Under the pieces are notes generated by a model. The model saw only the letters and a list, made by a program, of their open reading frames with translations, was not told where the DNA came from and ran no database searches. A DNA stretch of 64,000 nt, taken from the NCBI GenBank assembly GCA_021464415.1, contig CM038465.1, forward strand, positions 24,707,839-24,771,838, given 5' to 3'. The translations under genes were made by a program, and so were the position numbers. This DNA is from Lonicera japonica (lineage: Eukaryota; Streptophyta; Magnoliopsida; Dipsacales; Caprifoliaceae). Shown here piece by piece: positions 11,531 to 25,264 of the stretch. Positions within the stretch are counted from its first letter, which is position 1, and every line of letters begins with the position of its first letter.

Positions 11531-13429
11531 TAGGGTTTCTTGAAATTGGGTAGATCTAAGTAAGAATTGATTTAAATGGGACTAATAAATTAAACCATAT
11601 GCTTCCTTCTTAAAGAAAAAAAAAACTAGGAAGTTGATTCATCTATGATTACTTTGTTGTTCTGTTCATTTACTCTCTTGTAATGGTGTTCATATTTTGA
11701 ATGTTAAAAGCCTATATTAATTGGTTGCTTTTATTAGAGGAAGAAAAATGTAGAAAAAGGAAAAAACAGATGAAATTTAGGAGGAAGAATATGGTGAGAA
11801 TTGAAGAAGTTTGATGGTGGGAAATAAATTGAAACAAATATAATTGGATGAAACATTGCATGAGAATAGACGAATGATAAGAGTTTTTAAGACATTGTTT
11901 GAATTTTGAGAAAAATTGAAAGGGTTTTTTTTTAAAAAAAAATTTAGTGGATGACAAGCAAATTCTCTTAAATTAAAGTGAGAAGCATAATCTAGTGGAC
12001 ACAAGTACATGATCTTTTTTAGGTGACATTTATAGCCAAAGTGTGAATGTTTGGTGGCCAGCCATAGGTGAGAATTGGTAGAACTAGGGGTAGAAAAATA
12101 TTTTCTTTTTCTTGGTTTATCAAATTAATTAGACTAAAACCCGGTACTTCTATTTCTACTTCTAAGACTGATATATTTTAATATTTTAAGAAAATAAGTG
12201 GATAATTAATTTACATTGGATATGGTTATTAACTATAAAATATTGGTCAACCATCTTTTTTGGTAGGAACAAAGAACAAATTTAGGTGGGTAGTTAATAC
12301 AAATCTATATCATTGCAACATCTTCTAGAATAAAGGTCGTGTCAGATTAAAACACATCATCTTAGAAAAACTCAACTAATCATAAATTACGATCACCAAC
12401 TAACATAAATATTAGTAATAGACCATTTTGTAAATATATGGTTATTAAACATGACTCCAAATAACAAAATTTCAGACTTTTTATCAACACATTGGGCCGC
12501 ACAACAATTATTAATCATAAAAAAAAAAAAAAATTACTGTGGGAACTATCCTCCTTTGTTAAAAGTGTAGAAAATAAAAATAAGTGAAGGCTCTTGTGCA
12601 GAAATAATACACCAAGATCTTTCTCTCATGAACAATTTCGGGAAAAAGGTTTTCTCTCCTTCACTGTTTTTCGCAAAAAAAGAGGTGGCGAATATGACAA
12701 GAAAAAATAAAACTTTACTAATTTACATGAACACGTGTTAAAGACCTACCATGAAACAACAATAATATATTGTCATTACATTGATTAGTTGATTAAGAAT
12801 ATGATGAGTAAAAAAATCTATTGTTGATCAATGCGCAGAATATAAACACCCAAATGATAACTAGCAATTTACCGGAGTACCTAATTTAAACTATCATCAG
12901 GAAGAGAATATGTAGTGTTCTAATTAAAACATATCCATAAATTGTGTCCCTGAAATATAATTAATTAAAACTTTATTCTAAATAAAATACCTTAATTAAT
13001 TCCATTTCAATTCTTACTAATTTAGGGCTTGTCCCTTTATCAAAAAACAGTACCAATTTAGGTGGTTCTTATTAATTTATAATACAAATCCAGCCCTATG
13101 TGTATATATACATGTAAATCCTACAATATGACTACTTAATTCAAAAAAGTTTGTTTTATATGTAGCTCCAATTATTATTACGTTTGTTTAGTTGGTGTAA
13201 ACAAAGAAGCTTCTCCGCCAATAACCTTCTCTTAATTTCATAATTCATCAATTTAACCTTTGAATTATTTAATTATAATATGTCAAATATGCGTGCAAAA
13301 AAAATAATGCAATTAGAGACGTATAAGTCTCTCATCACAATCATTTTATTGGTTATATACTTGCCGGGCTTTAATTTCGGACATAAATTTTATTTTACGC
13401 TTCATTCTAATTATCCAATTCTTAGTGTC
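11531..13429. other. Intergenic DNA
   Basis: No gene is recognised. The stretch contains short A and T runs and no clear terminal repeats. It separates the pirin side from the 3' end of the bHLH gene. Confidence 0.4.
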
Positions 13430-13610
13430 CTATTCTTAGTGCTTTTTCCTTAGGAAAATACTTTCTTACTTACAAATCTTATCACCTATTCTTATCCGAT
13501 GCATTAAATGGGTTATACATTTGTTATATTTTGTAAAAGTATAACCCATTTAATGCACTTGATAAAAATAAGTGATAAGATTTATAACTAATAAAAACAT
13601 TTTCTACTAA
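13430..13610. repeat. Long hairpin (MITE-like) 3' of the bHLH gene
   Basis: The core is a perfect 19-bp inverted repeat, TGCATTAAATGGGTTATAC (13500-13518) against its complement at 13539-13557, with a 20-nt loop. The arms continue outward imperfectly: AAATCTTATCACCTATTCTTAT on the left pairs with the complement of AAATCTTATCACTTATTTTTAT on the right. This gives roughly 70-bp arms. It lies about 350 bp beyond the bHLH stop codon. Confidence 0.7.
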
Positions 13611-13827
13611 ATAAATAACTCTTGTCAAATACTAAAATTACATACAACATGCATGCGAAAAAAAACTAGTACGATAGAAAGAACAAAAGCTTAAATTAAA
13701 TTAGCAGTGACAATGAGATAAAAATCTGAAAACGGGTAAACTGTTCAGTTATGTGCAAGAGTACAACCAAAAGAAGGGAAATTGAGCAGCAAAAAAGTCA
13801 AAATTAAGAGTGTGGAAAGAAAAGATT

Positions 13828-13848
13828 CTGTCTAGTCTAGTCTAGTCT
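13828..13848. repeat. TCTAG short tandem repeat
   Basis: About four copies of a TCTAG/GTCTA unit, a minor microsatellite. Confidence 0.5.
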
Positions 13849-13951
13849 ATCATTTACACTTTCTTGTTTTTGCTTCAGAAGACAAAAGCAAAGAAAATTC
13901 CACAAAAGAAAAATGAGAGCAATTAATTGCTCTTAACAACTTCATCATATA

Positions 13952-16900
13952 CTACGTGTTTGGTCCACACCCACACGTGCAGTTCTCGACTTCCTTATGA
14001 AGTTTCTGCATGAGGAGAATACAAGAATGTAAGTCGACAACAACAAATATATCACCTAAGCTCTCGTTCGTCGACGGAATAAAGCCAAAAATATAATAAC
14101 ATGAGGAGAATACAAGAATGTAAGTCGACAACAACTAATATATCACCTAAGATCTCGTTCGTCGACGGAATAAAGCTAAAATACATGGTTATTATATTTC
14201 TGGATTTACATTATATATCGACGTTGTTGAACGACTATATGACGTAGTAGAAAGTTATAAAATGGGCAAACTTTGACTAAGTAAAGAATAAACACTCAAT
14301 ATAAAGAAGAAAACACTCAAAATTTTATTAAATGATAGTCTGTCGTAAATGATTACAAAGAAATCCTCTTATACGAGACGAAAATTATAAAAAAAAAAAA
14401 TTCAAAATAATTATCAAAAATAAAAAATCGCATGGGATGTTGGAAGGTTAGTGGGAGTCCACTTAGAACTGGAAGTAGGTATATCAAACACCTGTAAAAG
14501 GAGTTGGAGGGTAATCAAAATGAATTCTTCGGACTGGGAAAATATATGATACTAGGAATGATTTAAATCTACGGCTGGTTCCGGTGAAGGCCTTCTTGTT
14601 CAGCAAGGAGTATCGAAGGTTGTAGTTGGAGTTGGTACACTCCGTGGATTGATAGAAGCTTAAGAAAAAACGGAGATCATGGAGAAGGCATGAAGTGGAG
14701 TCATATTATCACTTGGGAACAAAGAATTGGCAATAGCTGGGGATTCATGTCCAACATATATACCAAGTATGGAGACTTGGTGGAACACATCTAGGAGACT
14801 GACAAGGAGCTCAGGGTTTAGGCTCTACAAATCGGTGATAGAAGAGGTTAAAGTCTTGAGTGCAGAGAGTTGGCAGTTCAAGTCCAAGAGACCATGTACA
14901 GAGAGTTGGCAGTTCAAGTCCAAGAAACCATGTACAAAGAGTTGGCAGTCCAAACCCAGCAGATCAGGTACAGGTAATTGGGGGTTCAGACCCAACAAAC
15001 GGGGTACATACAGTTGGGATTCAAACCCAACAGACCGGGTACAGAGACTCAGTGAACAATGGCCAGGAGACCGACGAGGACTGGAGGATCTAGGCTCAAC
15101 AATCGATGGCGGACGAAGTTGGTCTCTTACAAACTAAGTATGAAGAGTGGGCGGTTCAGACCCATCAAACTTGTGTACGTTGAGTTAGAAATCTTAAAGT
15201 TAGTGGGAATCCAAGCAGGACTAGAAGGTCTGTGGAACACCTTAAAAAGGAGTTGAAGAGTTCATAATTTAAATGAATTCTTCGAAGTGGGAAAATAATA
15301 GAGCCAATATGTTTGTCTGCGAAAGTCTGACCCAACGTACATCTTGTGCTTTGTGATCGTGCTTTTTCTTAAATTGCTTCAGTCTTATCAATTTCATATT
15401 ATGCTTAAAACTTAAAAGGTCTTGCCACAATAAACCGGTATTATGGGATATCAAACAGGTACCAAGGTTGTAACAAACTGGTATCACAGGATATATACTA
15501 GCTAGTACCAGAGCACAATAGCGGGGTAGGTTGTTTTCACTAATAGGGTGGCGGTACAACATAAATTTTCACACTTTCATAACAGACAACCCCTTCTAGA
15601 GCCTAGTATGTGTAATACACTCCACATTTGGGAAATTTTCAAGACATTTTACCTTGAACGCAAGACTTCAACTAGTTTTTGACTCGAAGGAAGGCAAATG
15701 CGCAACTTTTGGAAGATAAGTTACAACTACGCAACTTTTGTAGGATAAGTTGCAGCAGGTTCAAAAAAGCATGAAGTTCTTTTCTAATAAACATAGTTCA
15801 AAAAGATCTTTTGATATTGGGGATTGTGAGTATTGGAGGCTTCAGGGGGGAGTTCATTGGTCATGAGGAGAAGCTTAATCCTGAGTTCTAAGTTTTGTGG
15901 ACCCAATCTCATCACTGATAGAGTTGATTTTATGGCTACTATGCGCCAACCACCGTCTGATTGTACCATTCACCCAGTCTTTCATGTGCCACTCTTGAAG
16001 AAGAAAGTATGCAAATGCATTACTCTTTGTACCGGTTTACCCTCAATGAACGCTGAAGGACAATTTATTGTAGAACTCATTGCTATATTTGATAAAAAGA
16101 CGATTAGAAGGGGGAACAAGCCGGTTTCTCAAGCTTTACTCCAATGGTTTGATATTAAAGCTTCGGATACTACCTAGGATGAGTATGATTCAATGATCTC
16201 TTAGCTTCCATATTTTTGTTAATAAGACTCGAAATGTCTATTACTCACCAAAAGATTACACAATAAAGGAGGACAAGGCGTCCTCTTACAATTACAATTC
16301 TCACTTTTCTTGTTTCATGTCGTAACGAACACAACAGCAGAAGTACCAAAAGAAGAGATCACCAAAAAGCTCCATCTTATCAGCATGTCAAACAGACTAT
16401 TGCCTCCAAATTTAATAGGACATTGCCTTTGAAACCCTTGAATGGCTTAACTTTACAAGCCTATAATGATGCTCTAAACGTGATTCTCTCCCATGTCCAT
16501 TCATTTTGTTAGTTCTCCTTGAATATCCTTTAATTTCTCTCTCAGACATAACATCCAAATAGCAGCAGAAGAATTACGTAATGGCTTTGAGAGTTAGGGA
16601 ATTTAAATATATACCTATAACATATAAAGATATAACATTATATAAAGATCCAACACTCCCCCTCAAACTAAAAGAGGCATTAAACTGAAATCAATTTGAA
16701 CCTTGTCTTGCTGCTCCTTTGAGAAAAATTGCTTCTAAGTCTTCCAAATAAATACTCAAATGCTCCATTTGTAACTTGAAAAGGCAAGTGTCCCAAAAAG
16801 TACCTCAGTTCTGTAAAACCAAGATGTAACGTTTGCCAAAGTAGGGAAAATACATCCACTACAATATGCCCTAGAAGTGGGAAAAGACATCCATGGGAAC

Positions 16901-19900
16901 ATGCCCAACGGTAGAGAATTTTTTTGTAATGGCCTAACAACTTTGGCTTACTCAGACGGAGAGGCAGAGTACCTATATACTTATATATAAAAACAGAGCT
17001 AAATAATGAGAAATCAAAAAGAGGCATATGGAGAATTGAACCACAAACCACCAATAATACTAAAGCCTATAATATAATACCAGCAAAAAAGGGGACAGTG
17101 GACTCGGCCAAAAGTTGGGCAAAATCAGCCAGAAGCTCCGGCGAAATGTAAGACAATGCCCCGGAACATATTGGTAGCCTAAAGGACAAAAAGGTTACCG
17201 AACCATGCTATAGAAGAAATATAAAAAAGACAAAGAAAAACCGACCGGAAGGCCGCGAAAGGATGCCTGGGAAAAGGAAGAAAAGCATCCTAAAGCAGCT
17301 CAATCTAATTCATTTTCTTCTTCCCACCACTGTATCAATGGCAGGTCCTTTGCAAGACAGGAAGAAAAGAGAAGATAATGCAGCAGTGGATCAATCTGTC
17401 AATGCAGCAGAACCATAGTCGATTTCATGCCTTTTTGTGTAGTCGATTACATGCACACAGTCGTGTACATGCTTTCAATGAAGTCAACTACATGGTCCTT
17501 TGGCTTGTTTGCTACAGAATTTGTCTTTGCTGAATGTATTTTTTGTTGTTTTTTCAGTTTACTCTAGACATCTGTTTAGACTTTATTTTTCTGATTTGGA
17601 TTGCTTGGTGGACTTTCGGTCTTGTCCTTTAGTACATCTCGTAATTTTTGTTCATTTCCTTAGCGTTTTTATTTTTTTTGAGTCCCGGGGATGGCCTTAT
17701 TGGATCACCCTTTTTATGTATTTTTTTGTTTATTTATGGCATTACACTAGTCCTCTAAGGAGGCTAGTGATTTTATAATTAAAAAGAAAAAAGAAAAAAG
17801 AAAAATGAGAAGTGAAGAAATCTATTAATTTATGCAACAATAACTTTAGAAGATCAAGATTGTCAATGGCAACCATAGAATTTGGAAGATTAAGTTTTAC
17901 GTGCCAATACTTCTTCACTAATTATGAGTAGATGAACATAGCCATGTAACTAAACATTCAATATTTGTTGCAAAACAAGTAAAAAATTAAAAATCATGAG
18001 CGCCTATCAAAGTAAACCTACCTGAACTTCAGTTTGAAGGCCTTTAATATGTTGAACCGCCAAATCCAGCATGTCTGCATAGCTAGTTTGCTGCAAAAAC
18101 ATTTTTCACAAAGCACATCACATAAGAATAACATTAATCACAACTCCATTGTTTCTGGATTGTTATATATATATATATATATTATATAATCCAATCCAGA
18201 TTCAATGTCAGAATTTATATGTAGTTGTATTCTAATTGCTAAAACTCATATGTTTTCATACCACAAAACAAAGACACAAGATCTTATATGGAACCTAATC
18301 ACAAATTAAGACAAAATAGAATCATATGTTTTCATACGAATTCTTCCACTAACGAATACTTGATCAGCACAACGTAAATTATAAGGAATCCATGTTTAAA
18401 TACAGGCAACAATAACATCTTATATGGAACCTAATCATAAATTAAGAAATTTTTCGATCACCCACTAAAAGGTCACATTAGTATTAGGGCTGGCAACGGT
18501 ACGGAACCGAACCAAATAAAATACCGAACCGTAATTTCATGGTCATTAGTATCTTTTTGGGACCAAATTATGGTACTGAAACTAATAAATTACCATAAAA
18601 ATCAAAAACAAAAAGGATTTCACAATTAACAAAATATACAAACATTTGTCACCCCAAAAAAATTTGCAAAAAAAATTGATCATTTCATCTTGCTTGCGCG
18701 TATATGCCAAAATTACGATGTTAATTCACTCCATAAATTGACCATCAGACTCAATCATGTAAAACATGAACAGCACTACAGTATTTTATCAGTGTAAATT
18801 CAACAATGTAGTTTAAGCTCCAAGAACATGAGTTAAAGCTCACACAGCAAAATTACTCACCTTTCAAGAGGAGTGGTAGGGTTCAAATCCCGCTAGTGGC
18901 AATTCAAAATCCCCTTAAGGGATAATTTGTAGCTAATTTTACATTTCTTGTAAATTTCACACTAGTCCTTGACTAGAGTTTTATTGTTCTTTCTTAAAAG
19001 ACTCCAAGAAGATTAGAAAAATGTAGTTAGTAGGCCAAATAGGCGGATCGCCTGCTAGGTGTAGTGCTGGGGAGCATCAACAACAGTTTTTTTTTTGCAA
19101 ATTTTATTGGGGTAGGATTTATAGTAGGCTTTGGATGTTTCTAGTTCTAATTGTTTAGAGTCACTTAGTGATTTGGGGGAGAATTCGTGATCCACATCCG
19201 AGAATCCGGGTGGTTACAGAATTTCACAGTGTGTAACTAGAACCCATACTTTACGCTTTTTTTAAGTTATTCAGAGACAACCCTTTTGTAATAGATCAAA
19301 CAAGATGAAAATATCATATGAGAATGGAATGCTACACAGTGACAAGACCCTTTTTGGCATGTAGCCTTATTGGGCCAAGATGGTAAGTTACGTATCGTCT
19401 AAATTAGGCAGAATGTAAAAAGCATAAAAAGAGGAGAGTAAATTGTGATTACCTTATCCATGTTAGGAACAAGATCTTGCAACTTCTTCAACTTTCCACT
19501 TATTCTAGTTCTTCTCTCCTACAAATAAAACAAAATGGTATTAGACATTGGAATTCCATGCGCATAGTATTGAATTGGTGCAAATTCTGTAATAATCTCC
19601 TATTGCTCGCAGTAAATGATAGAAAAACTTTAATATACACTTTTTTGAAAGCCAAAAACAAAACCTTACATATCAAAAGAAATAAGGCTAAGAAACCAAT
19701 CTGGGAACAAGGAATCCTAGCTTTCCGAGGCTAAGATAGATAAAGAAAAATGAGTTAGATGACGAGCAGGCCAATGGCCAATAATTTCAGGTGGGCCGAA
19801 AACAAAATTACAAACCACCCTAGAAGAGGAAATTAGAGACCATGTGTTCTCTAGAACTAAACCTATATCTGAAATTAGGACCTTGAAAACTTGACAAGGA

Positions 19901-22900
19901 GTTACTTTCTATTATAAGCTGAGAGTAACCCTTCTCTATGGCAGCTGATAGAGCATGATAGATACCATGCGCCTCCCCGCAAATGAAGCATCCGGACAAC
20001 GCTGAAGATTAACAGCCTTTGCAAAGAGAACTGAACCCCAACTACTCCAAGCAACACAACCACCACTTGCGCTATAAGACCCGGTTGAAAAGAAGCAACA
20101 TTCAACTTGATCCATTCAGGAGGAGGAGGCTGCCATTTACTGGACCTAGACAATACCGAGATAGAGCTAGATCCTCAATTAGGGAGACTATCCATGGCAG
20201 CAAGTGCTTCAGCATGGATCAACACAGGCGCTTTTCCTTTATTTTCAAAAACAAGCTTGTTCTGGTCATTCCAAATCCCCCAGCAAACAAAAACAAAAAG
20301 CTTGAAGACAGATCACCGCGCAAACTTTGAAAAAAAACACAGCTGCGTCCAGAAAAAATAAGGAAGAGAATTTCACCCACACATCCTTAAAATGTCCACA
20401 AATCCAAACCTCTCGAATATCAGGACACAACAATAACGCATGAGAAACAGATTCAAACTTTAATATTACACAATTTGCTTCTAATGACTAGTTTTCAAAG
20501 CACAGAGTACCTGTTGAGGTGTCCTTTGCGCCTAATGAGTAATGACTAGTTTTCAAAGAAATCTAGGATCACTAGATGAGTCATATCTGTAAACCTTTAT
20601 TGATAACTTACGCTAGTTGGAAAGTTTGAATATGATAGCACAACAACTGATTTGTGTGATAAGTTGGAAAATGAGCTATGATGTGGTGATAATTCTCTTA
20701 CTTCTTCGCTTTTCCATGGATAAAATTCTTTGGGTGATGCGGAAAAAATTTCCATAAAAAAATAAGGAAAGATGGAGTACATCTGAACATAAAAACAAAC
20801 ACACAGTGGAGATCATCTCATCTTCTAACTTCTCAAAAGAGTAATTCTCTTTCCAATCATTTTCCATCTTCGCTATCAAACGAAGCCCTAGTTTTCTTTT
20901 TGAAACATAATCAATGGACCAAACATCACGAGAGTAAAGAAGTTTAAATTTTTACCATTGGTTTCCTGAATTTCTAAATGAATTTATGGTTTGTTTGGGA
21001 ACCTCGATTCCAAGCCACCCATATGTTTGGGTAAGAGAAATAAGTTTGGAACTGGTCCAGAATTCTAATTCTATGAATCAATTATGTAAATTGAATTCCA
21101 CAATAGAACTTGAGACTTTCAAAACCAGTGAAATATGGAATTCCTTCAAATGCATGGCAATCACACACTCTCTTTCAAACACACACTTACACTAACACAA
21201 CAAAAAAAAATTCTCGCTCAACTTATTTCTCTCTCAACACAGATTCTCTCTCTCTCTCTCTCACAGACACACACACACAGACAATTTAACACAACAATTT
21301 TTTTCTCTCAACACACATTCCCTCTCATACACAGGCGTGCACATTCTCTCTCTCTTCCCACATGTTTTTCTCTAAAAAACACACAAAAACATAGACCTTT
21401 TTCTCCTCTCTCTCTCTCTCTCTCCCCCCCCCCCCCCCAACTCACATACACACAGAGAAAATGTTTTTGAAGCAATAAATTCGGAACTCTAAATTGCATG
21501 AAAAATTGCATTTCTAAAAGAATTCTTTGAAAGAGCCAACAATGATTTTGGAATTCTAATAGAATGCCAAATCAAATCTATAAATTAACCAAACAATGGA
21601 GTTGCAAGTATATGGAATTATAATTCCGAGAATTGCAGCGCTATAGAATTTCAGTGTCGTGTACTCAAACACACCCTTAGTCTTGACCTACTCTAAAATA
21701 CAATCACATTTTAATAATACTGTGGATTGTATTGTATCAACTCAGTTATGAGTGATCAAGAGACTTTGAAACTATAGATGCAAAAGAACAATATAATTGA
21801 AGCAACACGGAATTTGATCATCGAGACTTCAGACTTCAGAGCACAACACAAATGGATGTCACGTGACAGGTAGCATGCCAATAATCATTCTCAATTATAT
21901 TTTACTGAATAAATTTTATTTTATTTTTAAATAAAAGAAAAGCTATTAACTAACTGAGATTCAGAACTCAAAACTATAGCAGTCACAAGTTCAATTTTCT
22001 ATGCATTTTAAGGGGATTTTTTTTTTAACTTTATCTCCTGTTTTTAGTGTAGAATTGGATTTACCCCTTATTTACATTATCATTTGACTTTGTCCCCTGC
22101 AAGAGGGTATCTTTTGACTTAGTCCCTTGTTTTTGCGTCATCCTTTGATGTACACATGAGAGGAGGGGACAAAGCCAAATGGTAACGAAAATAGGGGATA
22201 ACACTAATTTTGCATTAAAAATGAGGAGCAAAAAAAAAAGGATGAAAAGACTAATAGATGGAACAGTATAGCTTTTTCATCATTTTTTTTTTCAAAATGC
22301 CTAAATGTACCTCAATGAGTGATACGTATTGAACGAATTTGCACTCACCCTTTCAGCAATGCTCCGTGGATGAGTTGCACAACCACGCTTGGCACGGATT
22401 TTGCAAGGAACGGAATCTTGAGGAATATCTATTAGATTCTCCATTGCAGCCATCTCTAGAGCTGTCTCCGACAGGCCAAATTGTAACTGACAAAAAGAAA
22501 GAATATTCATTTTTAAGGATCCACTACGCAAAATTAAGGGAAACTTTGATGAATAAACTATTACTGAACTCACAACAATCACTCTTGAAGAGCCATACAT
22601 GTGAAACACAAATTATCAAGATGTTAGATTCAGTGATTTTATGTATTCTCCTAAAAAAGTAAGAAAGACTGAGAAAAAACAAAATGAGTAAAAGTTATTT
22701 TCAACTAAAATGTATCCTAATAATTTCAATACTCCTTGTACCAGACGTCCAAAATACTTTCCTCTCTACCCATAGAGACTGAAAGAAGGGAGGAATAACT
22801 TCTTTTTCATCGGAGTTAGAGCAGAACATTTGGAGGTTAGACAAACTAATGTTGACGTTAATCCATTTAAGCATTATCATCTAAAAAGCCATGTGACATA

Positions 22901-25233
22901 TACATATGAATGTATATATATATGGGCATTTAGGGTCTGGTCCCTGAGCTTGAAATTTTTTAAGAGCCTAAAGAATGCAGTCCCTGGATATATTGTATCT
23001 CCTGGCTGCAAAAAAAAAAATCTCCCAGTTCTTCCTCTGGCGAGGACCAGAAGCAGAACATACTGCTTGCAGAGTCAGGGGATACTGGTTGCTGAATCAG
23101 GAGATACTTATTGCAGCCGGAAAATACCGCGACAAAGGGTAAATTTAAAAACTTAGGAACCGGATCCTCATCTTTTCATATATACATATATGAATGACAA
23201 AGGTAAATTGCAAACCCCCTCACCTATTAACTGGTTGCAAATACCACTCAGAAGTCACTAAGAAAGATTTTTATTGATTCCTAGGGAGATATTGTAATCC
23301 GAACGTACTTCTAACACAAAAAAAGCACACTATGTTACATTTGTTGTTATGCTGCTAATAATAGGCTTTGCACCAATCTTCATACAAAACTAAACATTTA
23401 TTGCTACCGTTATATGAAAGATTCATTTCAAGAGTTTGAAGCTATTTTATGTTTTAAATTCCCAAATTATCCCCAATTTTACAGTTACATTGATTTGATA
23501 CTAAACATTTGTTGCTACTGTTATATGAATGCTTCATTTCAAGAGTTTGAAGCTATTTTATGTTTTAAATTCCAAAATTATCCCTCAATTTTACAGTTTC
23601 ATTGATTTGATCCTTACGTAGACCGTATTACATCTATATTGTGTATTAAACACATCAAGGGGAATTGTTATGTGCTCAGGATTACCAAGTTACCCCTCTC
23701 GTGCAAGAAATTAGGGATTTGAACTCAAGACCTTCAGCAAGAAGATTACATTCAATTTCCACTAATCAAAGGTCATTATATGTTGTTAATGTGAAGAATT
23801 ACTAACTATACTATTGCACGCACATAGAGTGTGCCCTAAGCTAGTATATATATATATATATGCATGTATGGCTGTTACCTGGGATTCTACAATGTTGAAA
23901 CCATTGTCAATGTCACTGCTGTTGACGGTCTTAGCTCGTTTACTTGGCGAAGGAGAAAACATGATGGGTCCATTCGTATCGCCCCAGGATCCCATCCCAA
24001 AGTTGGCAGTGTTATAAGAATGAGCAGCTTTTCTTTGGCCATCATCAACATTCTCATTTTCTTCAGTGATCTGAGAAAGACAATCTTTTGTGAAGCTCAG
24101 TTGAGAGTTCAACCTCAATATTCCACGTACAGAATCAGAAGAACCGCCTTTCGAATTATAGCCTGCTAACCCCCTTGAGACTGAAAAACCAGCTTTCAGA
24201 ATTTTCAAATATAGAAAGAACATATATATATATAGCATCAATTCAATATAATTATCATTAATTTTTTTATAAAAAAGGAAAAGGAATGATCTGGAAGAAT
24301 TTTGTTATGGCTTACTCATATTGAGAGCAAAGGTCTTTGAATGTAAATCCTTTAGTGACGAAAATTTGAGTTTCGTCCCAAAATTTATTTGTTAGTGACG
24401 AAACTTAGAATTAGTCATAAAAGTTGCGACAACTAAGAGGTTGTTGACGAAACTCTGAATTTTGTTACTATTAAAAGGTGTTTCCTAAATATGGGGCAAG
24501 ATTTTAGTGAACTAAGAACTTTTTGTGACCCAAAACTTTTAGGGACACAGTTTTAGCGACCACATAATGACAAGATTTTTTGTTACTAATGTAATTTGTG
24601 AAAGAAAAAACATAAGTTTACAGTTATTTTGTTGTAGTCAGATACGCATTCGAATTTGGATGTATGAATTTATGCTGAGAATTAAATTAGATATACTAAA
24701 CATTATAATTTAAGAAAATCTTTAATTCAGGGGTTTATAGGCTAGCTTTAATTAGGTTGTATATGTGGTGAAACCTTCATTTTTTACCAGATTTGAGTTA
24801 TGAATTGATATTGAGTTTCCCCTTCTTCTCCTATTCTATTCTTATTATGCATTAAACCCTAGACCAAGAATGTTTAGAAAACTATCTCCTCGACTTGTCC
24901 CAAAGTATTTGTGTACATATCGGAGCGAATGGATCAAGTGTAGCTAGCCTGAATGATTTAATTTCAACATACTTTCAAATTGATGATTAATTCGATGCTC
25001 TGTTTGGTTGTACTCCAATTTACAAATTGTGTTAGTTAGAATTATTTAGTTCATGGATTATCTTTGTTCTAGTATCTGGATGCGAAATAGCAGATTTAAG
25101 GAGCCATAGAAGTTCATCTGTATGAATGAATAGCGCAAGCCACATTAAAAATCACACAATTCACCATTGCCAAATAAAATTGGCAATCAAAAATCGCATT
25201 GCACAAGTTTATGTTAAGATTTTCTCAAAAAAC

Positions 25234-25264
<31 letters not shown>

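Noticed and set aside
14727..15137. 136-codon protein-coding gene
   Set aside because: Its length comes from the 36-bp repeat, whose unit is a multiple of three. It lies in a bHLH intron with no promoter, domain or conserved flank.
21135..21511. Open frames on both strands (111 and 67 codons)
   Set aside because: They exist only because CT/CA repeats lack stop codons; low complexity, no family.
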